This document shows positions 41,814 to 50,245 of a stretch of DNA of 64,000 nucleotides, piece after piece. The stretch comes from an uncultured Treponema sp. Its GTDB lineage: Bacteria > Spirochaetota > Spirochaetia > Treponematales > Treponemataceae. The stretch spans positions 1-64,000 of the forward strand of contig CASGBA010000008.1 in assembly GCA_949299755.1 (NCBI GenBank). Reading direction: 5' to 3'. Position 1 is the stretch's first letter; each line of letters starts with the position of its first letter. Both the position numbers and the translations under genes were made by a program. The notes under the pieces are model-generated. The model was not told the DNA's origin. It saw only the letters and a list, made by a program, of their open reading frames with translations, and made no database searches.

Positions 41814-42677
41814 CTAAAAAACAAAATCATATGACATATCATCATATGTCGTTAGTCCGGCACCACCGGTGACATACACGATATCGCCAACTACCATTCG
41901 CCCCAAGTTACTCACAAGTACAACTGCCATATTTGCAATCTCTTCTGCTGTGGCATACCTTCCTGCGGGATTGTTTTTCAACTCTAAGCCGTCATAATCA
42001 TCATGAATAAGCATTTCTGTCGCCGTCGGCCCAGGTGCCAGACCATTTACTACAATATTATATGGAATTAGTGTCTTTGCCATGCCAAGTGTTAAACCTC
42101 TAAGCCCCCATTTTGATAAGGTATACGGAGATACTGCCGGACGCAAACTTGACGAAGAACAAATATTTAATATATTGCCCGCAATATTCTGCTTAATCAT
42201 ATATTTTGCCACGATTTCAGAAAGTAATGCCGGCGCTTTGAGATTTGTTTCAAGAGTCTTATCAAAGCCTTCATTTTCAAAATTACCAAAATTTCCCCCT
42301 GCAATCACCCCGGCATTATTAATCAAAATATCTACCTGTCCGCAAAGACTAACTGCTTCTGCAAATTGTTTCTCAAACGATGCTGTATCAGTATTATCCA
42401 ACACAACGCCAAAAGCTTTTCCTGACTCTGTTTGAATACTATTCAATTTTTCAACAGCTTTTTTTACTCCATTTGCAGACCTGCCAGTAATGACGACACG
42501 AGCGCCATTTTTCAAGAAAGTTGTCGCAATAGCATATCCAATACCACGTGTACCGCCTGTAATTAATGCATTTCTTCCCTTTAACAACTCAGAATGCAAC
42601 ACTGGTATGTATACAGCTTCTTTCTTTTTCATAGAACGAATGAGTTTTGTTTTAAGGCTTCTAATTTTACGATACAT
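41814..42677 (-). CDS. Short-chain dehydrogenase/reductase of the glycan locus
   Basis: A 287-residue SDR. After a basic N-terminal extension of about 35 residues comes ALITGGTRGIGYAIA (cofactor loop), then INNAGVIAGGNF, ICSSSSLRP (catalytic Ser), YTLSK (catalytic Tyr and Lys), NGLAPGPTATEM and VGDIVYVTGGAG. It is probably an NAD(P)-linked reductase acting on a sugar or on the product of the MenD-like enzyme. ATG 42677 is preferred to a GTG at 42689 right after the flippase stop. Confidence 0.83.
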   Translation of the reverse strand: MYRKIRSLKTKLIRSMKKKEAVYIPVLHSELLKGRNALITGGTRGIGYAIATTFLKNGARVVITGRSANGVKKAVEKLNSIQTESGKAFGVVLDNTDTASFEKQFAEAVSLCGQVDILINNAGVIAGGNFGNFENEGFDKTLETNLKAPALLSEIVAKYMIKQNIAGNILNICSSSSLRPAVSPYTLSKWGLRGLTLGMAKTLIPYNIVVNGLAPGPTATEMLIHDDYDGLELKNNPAGRYATAEEIANMAVVLVSNLGRMVVGDIVYVTGGAGLTTYDDMSYDFVF

Positions 42678-42689
42678 AAATCTAAGCAC

Positions 42690-44261
42690 TTATTTTTTCC
42701 TTACTTTTAATCTTGCTAAGAGTTTTATTTTTATTTCCCGACTAATACCAACCGCAAACATACATATCGATGACAGTAATACAGATACCACACATACAGC
42801 ACACAAAGAAATAAAATTTTGCGGCAGTATCTGATTAATCAATACCGTCGGTACAGCGGAACAAATTGATATAATACCAACAGGTATTATTACCTTGAAC
42901 GCGAACGCCCGCAGCGGAAGTCCTGTCTGTCTATTTACAATCATAAGCCGCGCAAAAAACATCAGTATCACCAACACAATTGCCGCTGTAAATACCGATT
43001 CCGGCCCCCCGTTAAAAAACTTCAGCCAGATATACGAGCCCGCAAACATACACAGTTGCAGACTTCCAAGAACCAGCTCGTATACTTTCACCTTGCCGCT
43101 TGCCCGTGCAGCTGTCATAAGTGGTAAACTTACTGAAGTAATCAACACTTCTACTACAGACAGCTGTGTAAACAGCACCACATATTTAGGAAGATTTTTT
43201 AGCCACAGCGTCAGAACATATTCCATTCGCAGATACAGCGGCAACGCAAAAATCCACATCAAAAAAAAGGTAATCTTGCACCCACTGAAAATCAACGCAT
43301 ATACCGCTTCTTTTTTTCCCCCAGCGTATTCTTTTACTATAGGCGCATACAGACTTGTATTAAAATTACTTGAAAATACATTCAGCGCATTTGTCACTTG
43401 AGTAGAAACACTTCTGGCTGCGACAACAGCAGGGGTAAAAAACTGATTTACCAGAATTGTTATTGCCTGTGTCCGCACCATAGAAGTAAAGGTGCCAAAC
43501 AGAGACCAGCCGGTAAATCCGCAAATTTCCCAAAGTTTGTCTTTATCCCACACTAAGCGGAAGCGACACTCTGAATAATGTTTTTTACAGTATCCTCTAT
43601 ACAACCCTGTATTTATACAGGCTACGATCAGTAACAGTCCACCATACACAATCAACTTGTCGTAGGGCAAAGCCTGTAACACAAAAACTATCCCCAATTT
43701 TAGAGCTGTCTCAACGATACTCACATAGGCATACACGTTCATATTTTCATGAGCGATAATCGATGCCATGTAAGGTGTGGTCAGCAGAGTTACCATAAAA
43801 GACAGTATGGCAAATTGATATATCCATCGGGCTGCCATCATACGCGCTGTAGGTATGACCAGCTTTGTGTTTACAAACCATAAGCCCACTGTCTCAGCGA
43901 GCACCACAATAATCAGCGCAAGAAGCACATAGATAGTCATGGTCACGCTGAATACTTTCTGTAAACCTTCTTCGTTTCCCCGCCCCATCTCAAAGGCAAA
44001 GTATCGCTGGCTCGCGGTAGCCATGGCTCCGGAAAGAAAGCTGAACATGGTGACAACACCCGCCACCACGTTGTAAATGCCGTAATCCTCCGCGCCCAAT
44101 GTGTTCAGTACCACCCGCACTGTATACAGACTTACCAGCAGTATCAGAATCTGCCTGAAGTACAGCATGAGGGTGTTTTTCGCGATGCGCTTTGTGCTAC
44201 TCTGATATGTTGTGTCCTGTCCCGAATTATCAGACCCGGAATGACTTGGTTCCTGATTCAT
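42690..44261 (-). CDS. Wzx-type polysaccharide flippase
   Basis: A 523-residue polytopic protein of the MOP/polysaccharide-transporter family with 12 or so membrane helices. NTLMLYFRQILILLVSLYTV and LGAEDYGIYNVVAGVVTMFSF are typical of the N-terminal helices, with RYFAFEMGRGN in the following loop. It should flip lipid-linked repeat units across the inner membrane. I start it at ATG 44261 (MNQEPSHSG); the open frame continues to a GTG at 44363 through sequence that looks degenerate. No Wzy polymerase is obvious in the window. Confidence 0.87.
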   Translation of the reverse strand: MNQEPSHSGSDNSGQDTTYQSSTKRIAKNTLMLYFRQILILLVSLYTVRVVLNTLGAEDYGIYNVVAGVVTMFSFLSGAMATASQRYFAFEMGRGNEEGLQKVFSVTMTIYVLLALIIVVLAETVGLWFVNTKLVIPTARMMAARWIYQFAILSFMVTLLTTPYMASIIAHENMNVYAYVSIVETALKLGIVFVLQALPYDKLIVYGGLLLIVACINTGLYRGYCKKHYSECRFRLVWDKDKLWEICGFTGWSLFGTFTSMVRTQAITILVNQFFTPAVVAARSVSTQVTNALNVFSSNFNTSLYAPIVKEYAGGKKEAVYALIFSGCKITFFLMWIFALPLYLRMEYVLTLWLKNLPKYVVLFTQLSVVEVLITSVSLPLMTAARASGKVKVYELVLGSLQLCMFAGSYIWLKFFNGGPESVFTAAIVLVILMFFARLMIVNRQTGLPLRAFAFKVIIPVGIISICSAVPTVLINQILPQNFISLCAVCVVSVLLSSICMFAVGISREIKIKLLARLKVRKK

Positions 44262-44401
44262 AGCAATAGCGATAGCAATAAAAGCAGAGGTTAAAGGAAT
44301 GAAAATAAATGGGGACGTGTATTCCAGATTATCTACGGGGAAGCACCACAGCTTCCATTCCACATTCTTGCGGACTTGGGAAGTCCGATATCGGGAAAAC
44401 A

Positions 44402-44426
44402 GTCTCCGCCGTGTCCCGTCGGCACA
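44402..44426 (+). repeat. Imperfect 25-base repeat, copy 1
   Basis: Begins GTCTCCGCCGTGTCCCG. Matches 21 of 25 positions with the copy at 44926-44950 in the same orientation. Flanks differ. Confidence 0.45.
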
Positions 44427-44925
44427 AACTCCACACCGAGGGTTTCACCGTATCATTGGCTTGACAGTGAAAAAACATAGATTGTTCCAAACCGACGGAC
44501 GGATTAAAGTCATAAACAAACGGTCATATCCCGTATATAATGTCGCTCCGTCCAAAAGAAGCGACGCTTATGCTATTATCCACCGGTCTTTCCCCCGATC
44601 CGCCCACACAAAAAATCTGGTTGCAAACCGCAGCGTTCCGCTTTGAAGACAAAACACGGGGGTTTATCCTGTTCCAGCATCTCGTACCCCGGAATTATCC
44701 CGTCTTTTGAAAGCGGCGCTTTATCCACAATCCCGATATTGGTCTTTTTTCAATTGCACAACGTTTTCCCCTTCCGCCCGGCGGCGGAGCAAACTGAACC
44801 TGGGAGGGAAACCTGGCGCTGTCTTTTGCCATGATATCATTTTGTTTTCAATAATTAAAAAGACCTGCGAACACACCTCTTCCGTAGGCAGAACTGGTTC
44901 AGTCTGCCCCGGAATGGAAATATTT

Positions 44926-44950
44926 GTCTCCGCTGTATCCCGCCGGAACA
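44926..44950 (+). repeat. Imperfect 25-base repeat, copy 2
   Basis: Begins GTCTCCGCTGTATCCCG. The mismatches with copy 1 are single substitutions at four positions. It lies 524 bases from copy 1. Confidence 0.45.
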
Positions 44951-45134
44951 GGTATACCGCAAAGGGCAGACACCGGAAACGGGCCATAACCGATAAGTAA
45001 GTATAGATGCCTTTATATGAACTGTCAATAAAATAGGAAATTCCGGCAATAGCTGTGAATTTCGGAGAAACCACCGGATTTTCGTCCGGGGACAGAAATA
45101 TTCCCCTCTCCCCGGACAATCCGGCTGTGTTACA

Positions 45135-46283
45135 TTACGGCCGGGGAGGAACCTCCAGCTCCATATCAGAGTCAGGATAAGAACAACAGGGATGGATATA
45201 GCCGAATTTTTTATCAGCAAGCCGCCGCTTGTCATTGCCGGCAATGGAAAAATCTCCGGAAACCAGCTTGCTGTGACAGAATCCGCAGCCTCCTGCCCTG
45301 CACCGGGAAGGAACCTTCAAGCCGGCCCGTTCCATGGCGACCAACAGGGTTTCCCCTGCGGCGGCGGGAACCGTCACAGTAGAATCACCGGTTGTAACCG
45401 TCAGGGAAAAAGTCTTGTCCGGCACATCACGTATACCGGCGCAATTCGCTTCTTTCTTTATCCGTTTGAGGGGCAGACCCAGCGGTTCCAGTTCTTTTTC
45501 CAGATGACGGTACATAGGTTCCGGCCCGCACATCATCACCGTAAAATCCCCCTGAACATTGCGGAGAATCAAATCTTTTGTGATAAAACCTGATTCATAA
45601 CCCTCTTTTGACTCATCACTGAGCACATAAACAACCCGTATCCGACTGTCCTGGAGGGCATCCAACTCCTTTTTGAAAATCAAGTCCTGTTCCGTCCTGG
45701 CTCCGTAAATAACCGTCAGGGAAAAATTTTCTGTACCGTCCCGGACAGCCTGCGCCATGGAATAAAAAGGTGTAATGCCGCTGCCGCCGGCCAAAGCCAC
45801 AACCTGCGGCGCATCCTTCAGCCCTTCATAATAAAACTCGCCGGAAGGATCACCAATGGTGAAAGAATCCCCGGTTTGTGCCCTGTCAAAAAGATAAGAG
45901 CTGAAAAAGCCGCATTTTTTTACGGTGACAGACAGCTCCCGTTCCAAACCCTGCAACGGCGCCGATGACACCGCATAAGGACGGGATACTTCACTGCCAT
46001 CCACAGGACAACCAACCGTAACATATTGTCCCGCCCGGAAAAACATCGGTTTTGACAAAGCGAACGTGAAAGTCTTTGTGTCAGATGTCCGGTTGTCAAT
46101 TTTTTTCAGTACAGCGGTCTGATACCCAGGATGTAAAACCGCAGCGGTTTCATTCACCCGGTAAGTTTTCCGCAACGGGGCGGCAGAACCGTTCTCAAAG
46201 ATTTTCCTCCGAACAGGAACCATTTTCTTAAAACGGAGTAAATCCATAAATCCGAAAATATTTCTTTTGAATGTATATGCCAT
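45135..46283 (-). CDS. NAD(P)H-dependent flavin/2Fe-2S ferredoxin reductase
   Basis: A 382-residue redox protein. After about 55 N-terminal residues comes an FNR-type FAD domain (SRPYAVSSAP binds FAD), then an NAD(P) domain (ALAGGSGITPFYSM and MMCGPEPMYRHL). A C-terminal plant-type 2Fe-2S domain follows with CRAGGCGFC and a distal Cys in HPCCSYP. It probably passes electrons from NAD(P)H to a partner. The partner is likely the CrtI-like flavoprotein whose stop lies 2 bases upstream. Confidence 0.88.
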   Translation of the reverse strand: MAYTFKRNIFGFMDLLRFKKMVPVRRKIFENGSAAPLRKTYRVNETAAVLHPGYQTAVLKKIDNRTSDTKTFTFALSKPMFFRAGQYVTVGCPVDGSEVSRPYAVSSAPLQGLERELSVTVKKCGFFSSYLFDRAQTGDSFTIGDPSGEFYYEGLKDAPQVVALAGGSGITPFYSMAQAVRDGTENFSLTVIYGARTEQDLIFKKELDALQDSRIRVVYVLSDESKEGYESGFITKDLILRNVQGDFTVMMCGPEPMYRHLEKELEPLGLPLKRIKKEANCAGIRDVPDKTFSLTVTTGDSTVTVPAAAGETLLVAMERAGLKVPSRCRAGGCGFCHSKLVSGDFSIAGNDKRRLADKKFGYIHPCCSYPDSDMELEVPPRP

Positions 46284-46285
46284 AA

Positions 46286-47812
46286 TCAGCCTTCCCTCTT
46301 AATATCGCCTACAGTTTGCCGCCCGGTAATATCACCGGAGAAATACGCACTGGAGAATCCCGACAACCGCATGGAATGACCGCCGGCGAACCGCAAGCCC
46401 CGCACACGGTGGTCTTCTGCCATCATTTGAAGCCTGGGCATCAATCCGTCCCAGTACTGGGATTCATAACCGTAAATAACCCCCTCCGGATGGCCGCAAT
46501 ACCGGGCGTAAGTCATGGGAGTTGCAATTGAAATTTCTTCAATTGCATCCCTGATTTTCGCCCCCGTATCCTGCTCAAAACGGTCAATCATCCGGGAAGC
46601 GACTTCCTCTTTTGTTCTCACGTATTCCTGAGGTGTAATCCTGCCCCAATCATCTTCCATATACAAGGTTGTAAAATACATCATGCAGGTTCCCTCCGGA
46701 GAACATTCAGGATAAGCCCGGTTCAAGCATACAGTTGCCTGAACATTATTTCCTGCGATGGTTTTCATCCGGTTATACTGCTCCACCGTATCCATGGTGT
46801 CATAAATAAAATAATTGTGGTTTTCTATACCAAGATCATCAGCCGATTTATTCAATCCCAAAAACAGGGAATATCCACGGCCGGCGAATTTCCGGGTGTT
46901 GGCCGCCTTAATTTCCGCTTCCGGAACCCGGTCCATCATCCGTCCATACACCACATGGGGCATACAGTTTGCAATAATATGGCGTACAGGAATCTCTGTC
47001 CCGTCATGCAATACAACACCGGTAACACCGCCGTCTTTCTCATCGGTAAGTATCCGGACGGCTTCTGTATTGAACCGGACGTCGCCGCCCAGCTCCCTGA
47101 TCCGTTCCACAAAGGCTAAAGATATTTCATGGGAACGGCACTTGGGCATGGATGCGCCCCGCCTGATATAACGGTTTACCATGGATGCATAATGCATAAA
47201 ACTTAAATCGTCGCAATGGGCTCCCAGATAGCACCAATATGCATTTATAATATCCACCGCTTTTTCCGGCATTTTCAAAGTTTTAAGCACTTCATTCACC
47301 GAATAAGAACCTGAGCGCACAAAATTACCGTATTGGTTGACCATGATTTTAGAATCGGTTTTCCCGTTAACGGAAGAACTGTATGCCTGCGCCAACCGGA
47401 TTTCTTCCGCCAAATCAAAAAAACGGTTTATAGAAGGACGGCAGCCGGGCACATAGGATTCCATTTTGTCAGTAAACGCTTCCACCCCGAAAGGTAACGT
47501 GGCGTCCAAATGTTCCTCCCGGGAAATAACCCGGTATGCGTCCGGAATCTGGATCCAGTCAATTTTATTTGTTATTCCCAGCTCATCAAAAAGAACCCGT
47601 AAATCACCCGCGTTGTCTGCAGTACCAAAATCATTCAATTCATGCAGGGATGCTTCAAATTCAAAGCGTCCCTGGCGGAAACTGGTGGCAAACCCTCCAG
47701 GTAAATTGTGTTTTTCGACAACCAGAACCCGGGCGCCGCCCTGCAACAGCCTGACCGCAGCCGCAAGGCCACCGTTTCCGGTACCGATAACCACCGCATC
47801 GTATGTTTTCAT
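46286..47812 (-). CDS. CrtI/RetSat-like NAD(P)/FAD oxidoreductase
   Basis: A 508-residue flavoprotein of the phytoene desaturase/retinol saturase superfamily. Visible are the dinucleotide motif VIGTGNGGLAAAVRLLQGG, the VEKHNLPGGFATSF continuation, and the C-terminal FAD-binding GLRFAGGHSMRLSGFSSAYFSG. GGAGG lies upstream of the ATG. These enzymes add or remove hydrogens across polyene or isoprenoid chains, but the substrate here is unknown. It forms an operon with a 2Fe-2S reductase, unusual for classical carotenoid desaturases, and no phytoene synthase is nearby. Confidence 0.83.
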   Translation of the reverse strand: MKTYDAVVIGTGNGGLAAAVRLLQGGARVLVVEKHNLPGGFATSFRQGRFEFEASLHELNDFGTADNAGDLRVLFDELGITNKIDWIQIPDAYRVISREEHLDATLPFGVEAFTDKMESYVPGCRPSINRFFDLAEEIRLAQAYSSSVNGKTDSKIMVNQYGNFVRSGSYSVNEVLKTLKMPEKAVDIINAYWCYLGAHCDDLSFMHYASMVNRYIRRGASMPKCRSHEISLAFVERIRELGGDVRFNTEAVRILTDEKDGGVTGVVLHDGTEIPVRHIIANCMPHVVYGRMMDRVPEAEIKAANTRKFAGRGYSLFLGLNKSADDLGIENHNYFIYDTMDTVEQYNRMKTIAGNNVQATVCLNRAYPECSPEGTCMMYFTTLYMEDDWGRITPQEYVRTKEEVASRMIDRFEQDTGAKIRDAIEEISIATPMTYARYCGHPEGVIYGYESQYWDGLMPRLQMMAEDHRVRGLRFAGGHSMRLSGFSSAYFSGDITGRQTVGDIKREG

Positions 47813-47878
47813 GCATACCTCCGGATAAAGTATACGCTATTTTCATGTTGTGTACCATAATTACTAAAAAAATAAATA

Positions 47879-47906
47879 TTTACTTATCGCTTGAAATCTT
47901 TATAAT
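47879..47906 (+). promoter_or_regulatory. csoR promoter
   Basis: TTTACT (47879-47884), 16 bases, a perfect TATAAT (47901-47906). AGGGGGTG precedes the ATG at 47934. No CsoR-type palindrome is seen here, so the repressor may not autoregulate at this promoter. Confidence 0.6.
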
Positions 47907-47933
47907 ATGTAAAAACCAGCCAGGGGGTGAAAA

Positions 47934-48209
47934 ATGAGGAAATGCATGGATTCTGAAAATCTGCACCGGAGACTGAAAAAAATCATAGGACAAATTCAAG
48001 CCATAGACCGGATGGTGGAAGAGGACATCCCCTGCGAAGATGTTTTATCCCAGGTTAACGCAGCGAAATCAGCTCTTCACAAGGTAGGACAGGTAATTCT
48101 TGAAGGCCACATAAACCACTGTGTCAAGGACGGAATAGAAAACGGGGACGCCGAAAAAACCATAGCAAGTTTCACAAAGGCTGTGGAACGGTTTGCCAAT
48201 ATGAATTGA
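47934..48209 (+). CDS. csoR: CsoR-family metal-sensing repressor
   Basis: A 91-residue all-helical repressor. The fingerprint is the copper-type Cys-His-Cys set: Cys in EDIPCEDV, then His and Cys in the H-X3-C of EGHINHC. RcnR (nickel/cobalt) and FrmR (formaldehyde) differ at these places. CsoR dissociates from DNA when it binds Cu(I). Promoter-proximal to a P-type ATPase whose promoter carries a matching operator, so that ATPase is the likely target. Confidence 0.87.
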   Translation: MRKCMDSENLHRRLKKIIGQIQAIDRMVEEDIPCEDVLSQVNAAKSALHKVGQVILEGHINHCVKDGIENGDAEKTIASFTKAVERFANMN

Positions 48210-48255
48210 CACCCGTTTCCGGCATCAATCACACGGAAAGACGGCAGAATTCCTT

Positions 48256-48284
48256 GACAAAAAGGGGATATCCTTTTAATATAC
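48256..48284 (+). promoter_or_regulatory. Promoter of the P1B ATPase
   Basis: A perfect TTGACA (48256-48261), 17 bases, TAATAT (48279-48284). TTTAAT at 48277-48282 with a 15-base spacer is an alternative -10. The CsoR-type palindrome overlaps the -10 and start. Confidence 0.6.
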
Positions 48285-48300
48285 CCATACGGGTATATGT
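48281..48300 (+). promoter_or_regulatory. CsoR-type operator
   Basis: The palindrome ATATACCC-ATAC-GGGTATAT has perfect 8-base arms, closely like known CsoR operators (TACCC...GGGTA). It covers the -10 box and transcription start of the ATPase promoter, which suits repression. Confidence 0.8.
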
Positions 48301-48329
48301 ATATAACCACAGATTTACAGGAGGCTTAT

Positions 48330-50201
48330 TTGAAATATCTTGAAGCTTTTTTGGACTGGGGAGGAATAAAAAAAGAAATCGCCCTGCTTGTCATCTCGGC
48401 TGTCGCCCTTATAGGCAGCCTTGCCGGATTCGACATTCTGCCTTTCAATCCTGCCTGGATTGCGGTTTTCCTGTGCGGCATTCCGATTGTTCTGTCTGCC
48501 TTTAACGGTCTAATAACGTCTTTCGACATTAAAGCGGATGTCCTTGTATCCATAGCCCTGGTAGCTTCAATATTCATAGGCGAAATTTTCGCTGCCGGAG
48601 AAGTGGCTTTCATAATGCAGCTCGGAGCCCTTCTGGAAGAACTGACGGTATCAAAGGCCAGGGCCGGAATTGAAAAACTGGTACACTTAACCCCTGAAAC
48701 CGGAAGAAGAATATCGGGGGGAAAGGAAGAAATCATCCCGGCGGACAAAATACAGGCAGGAGACATTCTGAGGGTTCTTCCCGGCGAAACAATACCTGTG
48801 GACGGAATAATTATCAGCGGCCAGACCTCAGTCAACCAGGCTGTAATGACAGGAGAATCCCTGCCGGTGGACAAGAATATCGGGGATGAGGTATCAAGCG
48901 GAACGGTGAATCAGTTCGGAGCCTTTGATATGAAAGCGGTAAAAGTCGGGGAGGACAGTTCCATCAGGCGCATGATAAGGCTGGTTCAGTCTGCGGATGC
49001 GGGCAAGGCGAAAATCGTGGGGATTGCTGACAGATGGGCCACATGGATTGTGGTGACCGCGCTTATCTCCGCTTTAAGCACATGGTTCATCACAAAAGAA
49101 ATCATAAGGGCGGTGACGATACTGGTTGTATTCTGCCCCTGCGCCCTTGTGCTGGCGACTCCGACCGCCATCATGGCGGCAATCGGAAACGCCACGAAAC
49201 ACGGCTTTTTGGTGCGGGAAGGGGACGCCCTGGAGCGCCTTTCTTCAGTCTCAAAAATCACATTCGACAAGACAGGGACGCTCACTTACGGGAAGCTCCG
49301 GGTTGAAGCCGCCTGTCCTTCCGCAGGAAATTCCCTGGAAGGGCTGTACAATGCAGCGGCCTCCATTGAAAGCCTTTCGGAGCATCCCCTGGCGAAAGCT
49401 GTCGCGGAAGGATACAGAAAGGATTTTGCGGCCCCGCTTTCCGCCGTGAATAATTTCAGGATGATTCCGGGCAGAGGGGTTGAAGGGGAAATCAATTCCA
49501 AAAAAGTTATCGCGGGCAATATTGATTTGATGAACGACAACAAAATAGAAATTCCCCCGGAAGACAGGGAGTCTTTTTCAGAATACCAGGAGAAGGGTTC
49601 AGCCCTGATTCTTGTGGCGGAAAACGGAGTTTTCTCAGGATTCTTCGCATTATCGGACACACTGAGGGAAAACGCGGCGGAAACGCTCAGCCGTGTAAAG
49701 CAGACAGGTGTTGAACCCGTCCTCCTTACAGGCGACCATAAAAACGCGGCGGAACAGACGGCGAAGAAACTCGGCATAACCGAAGTTTATTCAGACTGCC
49801 TCCCGGAGGACAAACTGGAAATCATCGGCTCATTTCAGGACGGAGGCAAAAAGGTCTGCATGATCGGGGACGGAATCAATGACGCGCCCGCCCTGAAGAA
49901 AGCCTTTGTCGGAATCGCCATGGGGGGAATCGGCAGCGACATCGCGGTGGAAGCGGCTGACATCGCGCTGGTCAACGATGATATAAAAGAAATCCCGCAT
50001 CTGCTTCTTCTGGCTAAAAGGACAATGGTGACAATAAAATGCAACCTTTCATTTTCAATGATACTGAACTTTGCGGCCATCATCCTTGCAATGACGGGAA
50101 TCCTTAATCCAGTCGCGGGGGCTCTTGTCCATAACGCCGGCTCCGTTGCGGTGATTGTCAATTCAGCCCTGCTCCTGCGCTGGAAAAAAAGAAAGCCGTA
50201 A
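48330..50201 (+). CDS. P1B-type heavy-metal-translocating ATPase
   Basis: A 623-residue metal pump. Motifs in order: TGES, VFCPCALVLATP (CPC in the transport helix), DKTGT, SEHPLAKAV (HP motif), and GDGINDAPAL. The last helix reads HNAGSVAVIVNSALLL. There is no N-terminal metal-binding domain. The TTG start at 48330 is chosen because AGGAGG lies 5 bases upstream; an ATG at 48297 would lie inside the operator. CsoR control suggests copper export, but the last helix is not the usual copper-type MxxSS, so the metal is uncertain (Cu, Zn/Cd or Co). Confidence 0.88.
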   Translation: MKYLEAFLDWGGIKKEIALLVISAVALIGSLAGFDILPFNPAWIAVFLCGIPIVLSAFNGLITSFDIKADVLVSIALVASIFIGEIFAAGEVAFIMQLGALLEELTVSKARAGIEKLVHLTPETGRRISGGKEEIIPADKIQAGDILRVLPGETIPVDGIIISGQTSVNQAVMTGESLPVDKNIGDEVSSGTVNQFGAFDMKAVKVGEDSSIRRMIRLVQSADAGKAKIVGIADRWATWIVVTALISALSTWFITKEIIRAVTILVVFCPCALVLATPTAIMAAIGNATKHGFLVREGDALERLSSVSKITFDKTGTLTYGKLRVEAACPSAGNSLEGLYNAAASIESLSEHPLAKAVAEGYRKDFAAPLSAVNNFRMIPGRGVEGEINSKKVIAGNIDLMNDNKIEIPPEDRESFSEYQEKGSALILVAENGVFSGFFALSDTLRENAAETLSRVKQTGVEPVLLTGDHKNAAEQTAKKLGITEVYSDCLPEDKLEIIGSFQDGGKKVCMIGDGINDAPALKKAFVGIAMGGIGSDIAVEAADIALVNDDIKEIPHLLLLAKRTMVTIKCNLSFSMILNFAAIILAMTGILNPVAGALVHNAGSVAVIVNSALLLRWKKRKP

Positions 50202-50207
50202 GGGCAT

Positions 50208-50231
50208 GTCCTCCGTGGAAAAGCGGAGGAC
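50208..50231. terminator. Stem-loop between convergent genes
   Basis: A perfect 8-bp inverted repeat (GTCCTCCG / CGGAGGAC) with an 8-base loop between the ATPase and FAD-oxidoreductase stops. There is no T-run on either side, so termination may be weak or Rho-assisted. Confidence 0.45.
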
Positions 50232-50245
50232 CGCCGGACAGACGG

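Larger units (their letters stand above)
44262..45134. other. Decayed or non-coding stretch upstream of the flippase
   Basis: About 870 bases with only short overlapping frames on both strands. None shows a family signature. A 25-base motif occurs twice (44402 and 44926). Some minus-strand frames look protein-like (for example FVPTGHGGDCFPDIGLP near 44390-44450) but are broken by stops, so this may be the remains of inactivated genes. Confidence 0.45.

Noticed and set aside
46286-47812. Calling the CrtI-like gene a phytoene desaturase
   Set aside because: No phytoene synthase or other carotenoid gene is nearby, and the superfamily includes several other activities.
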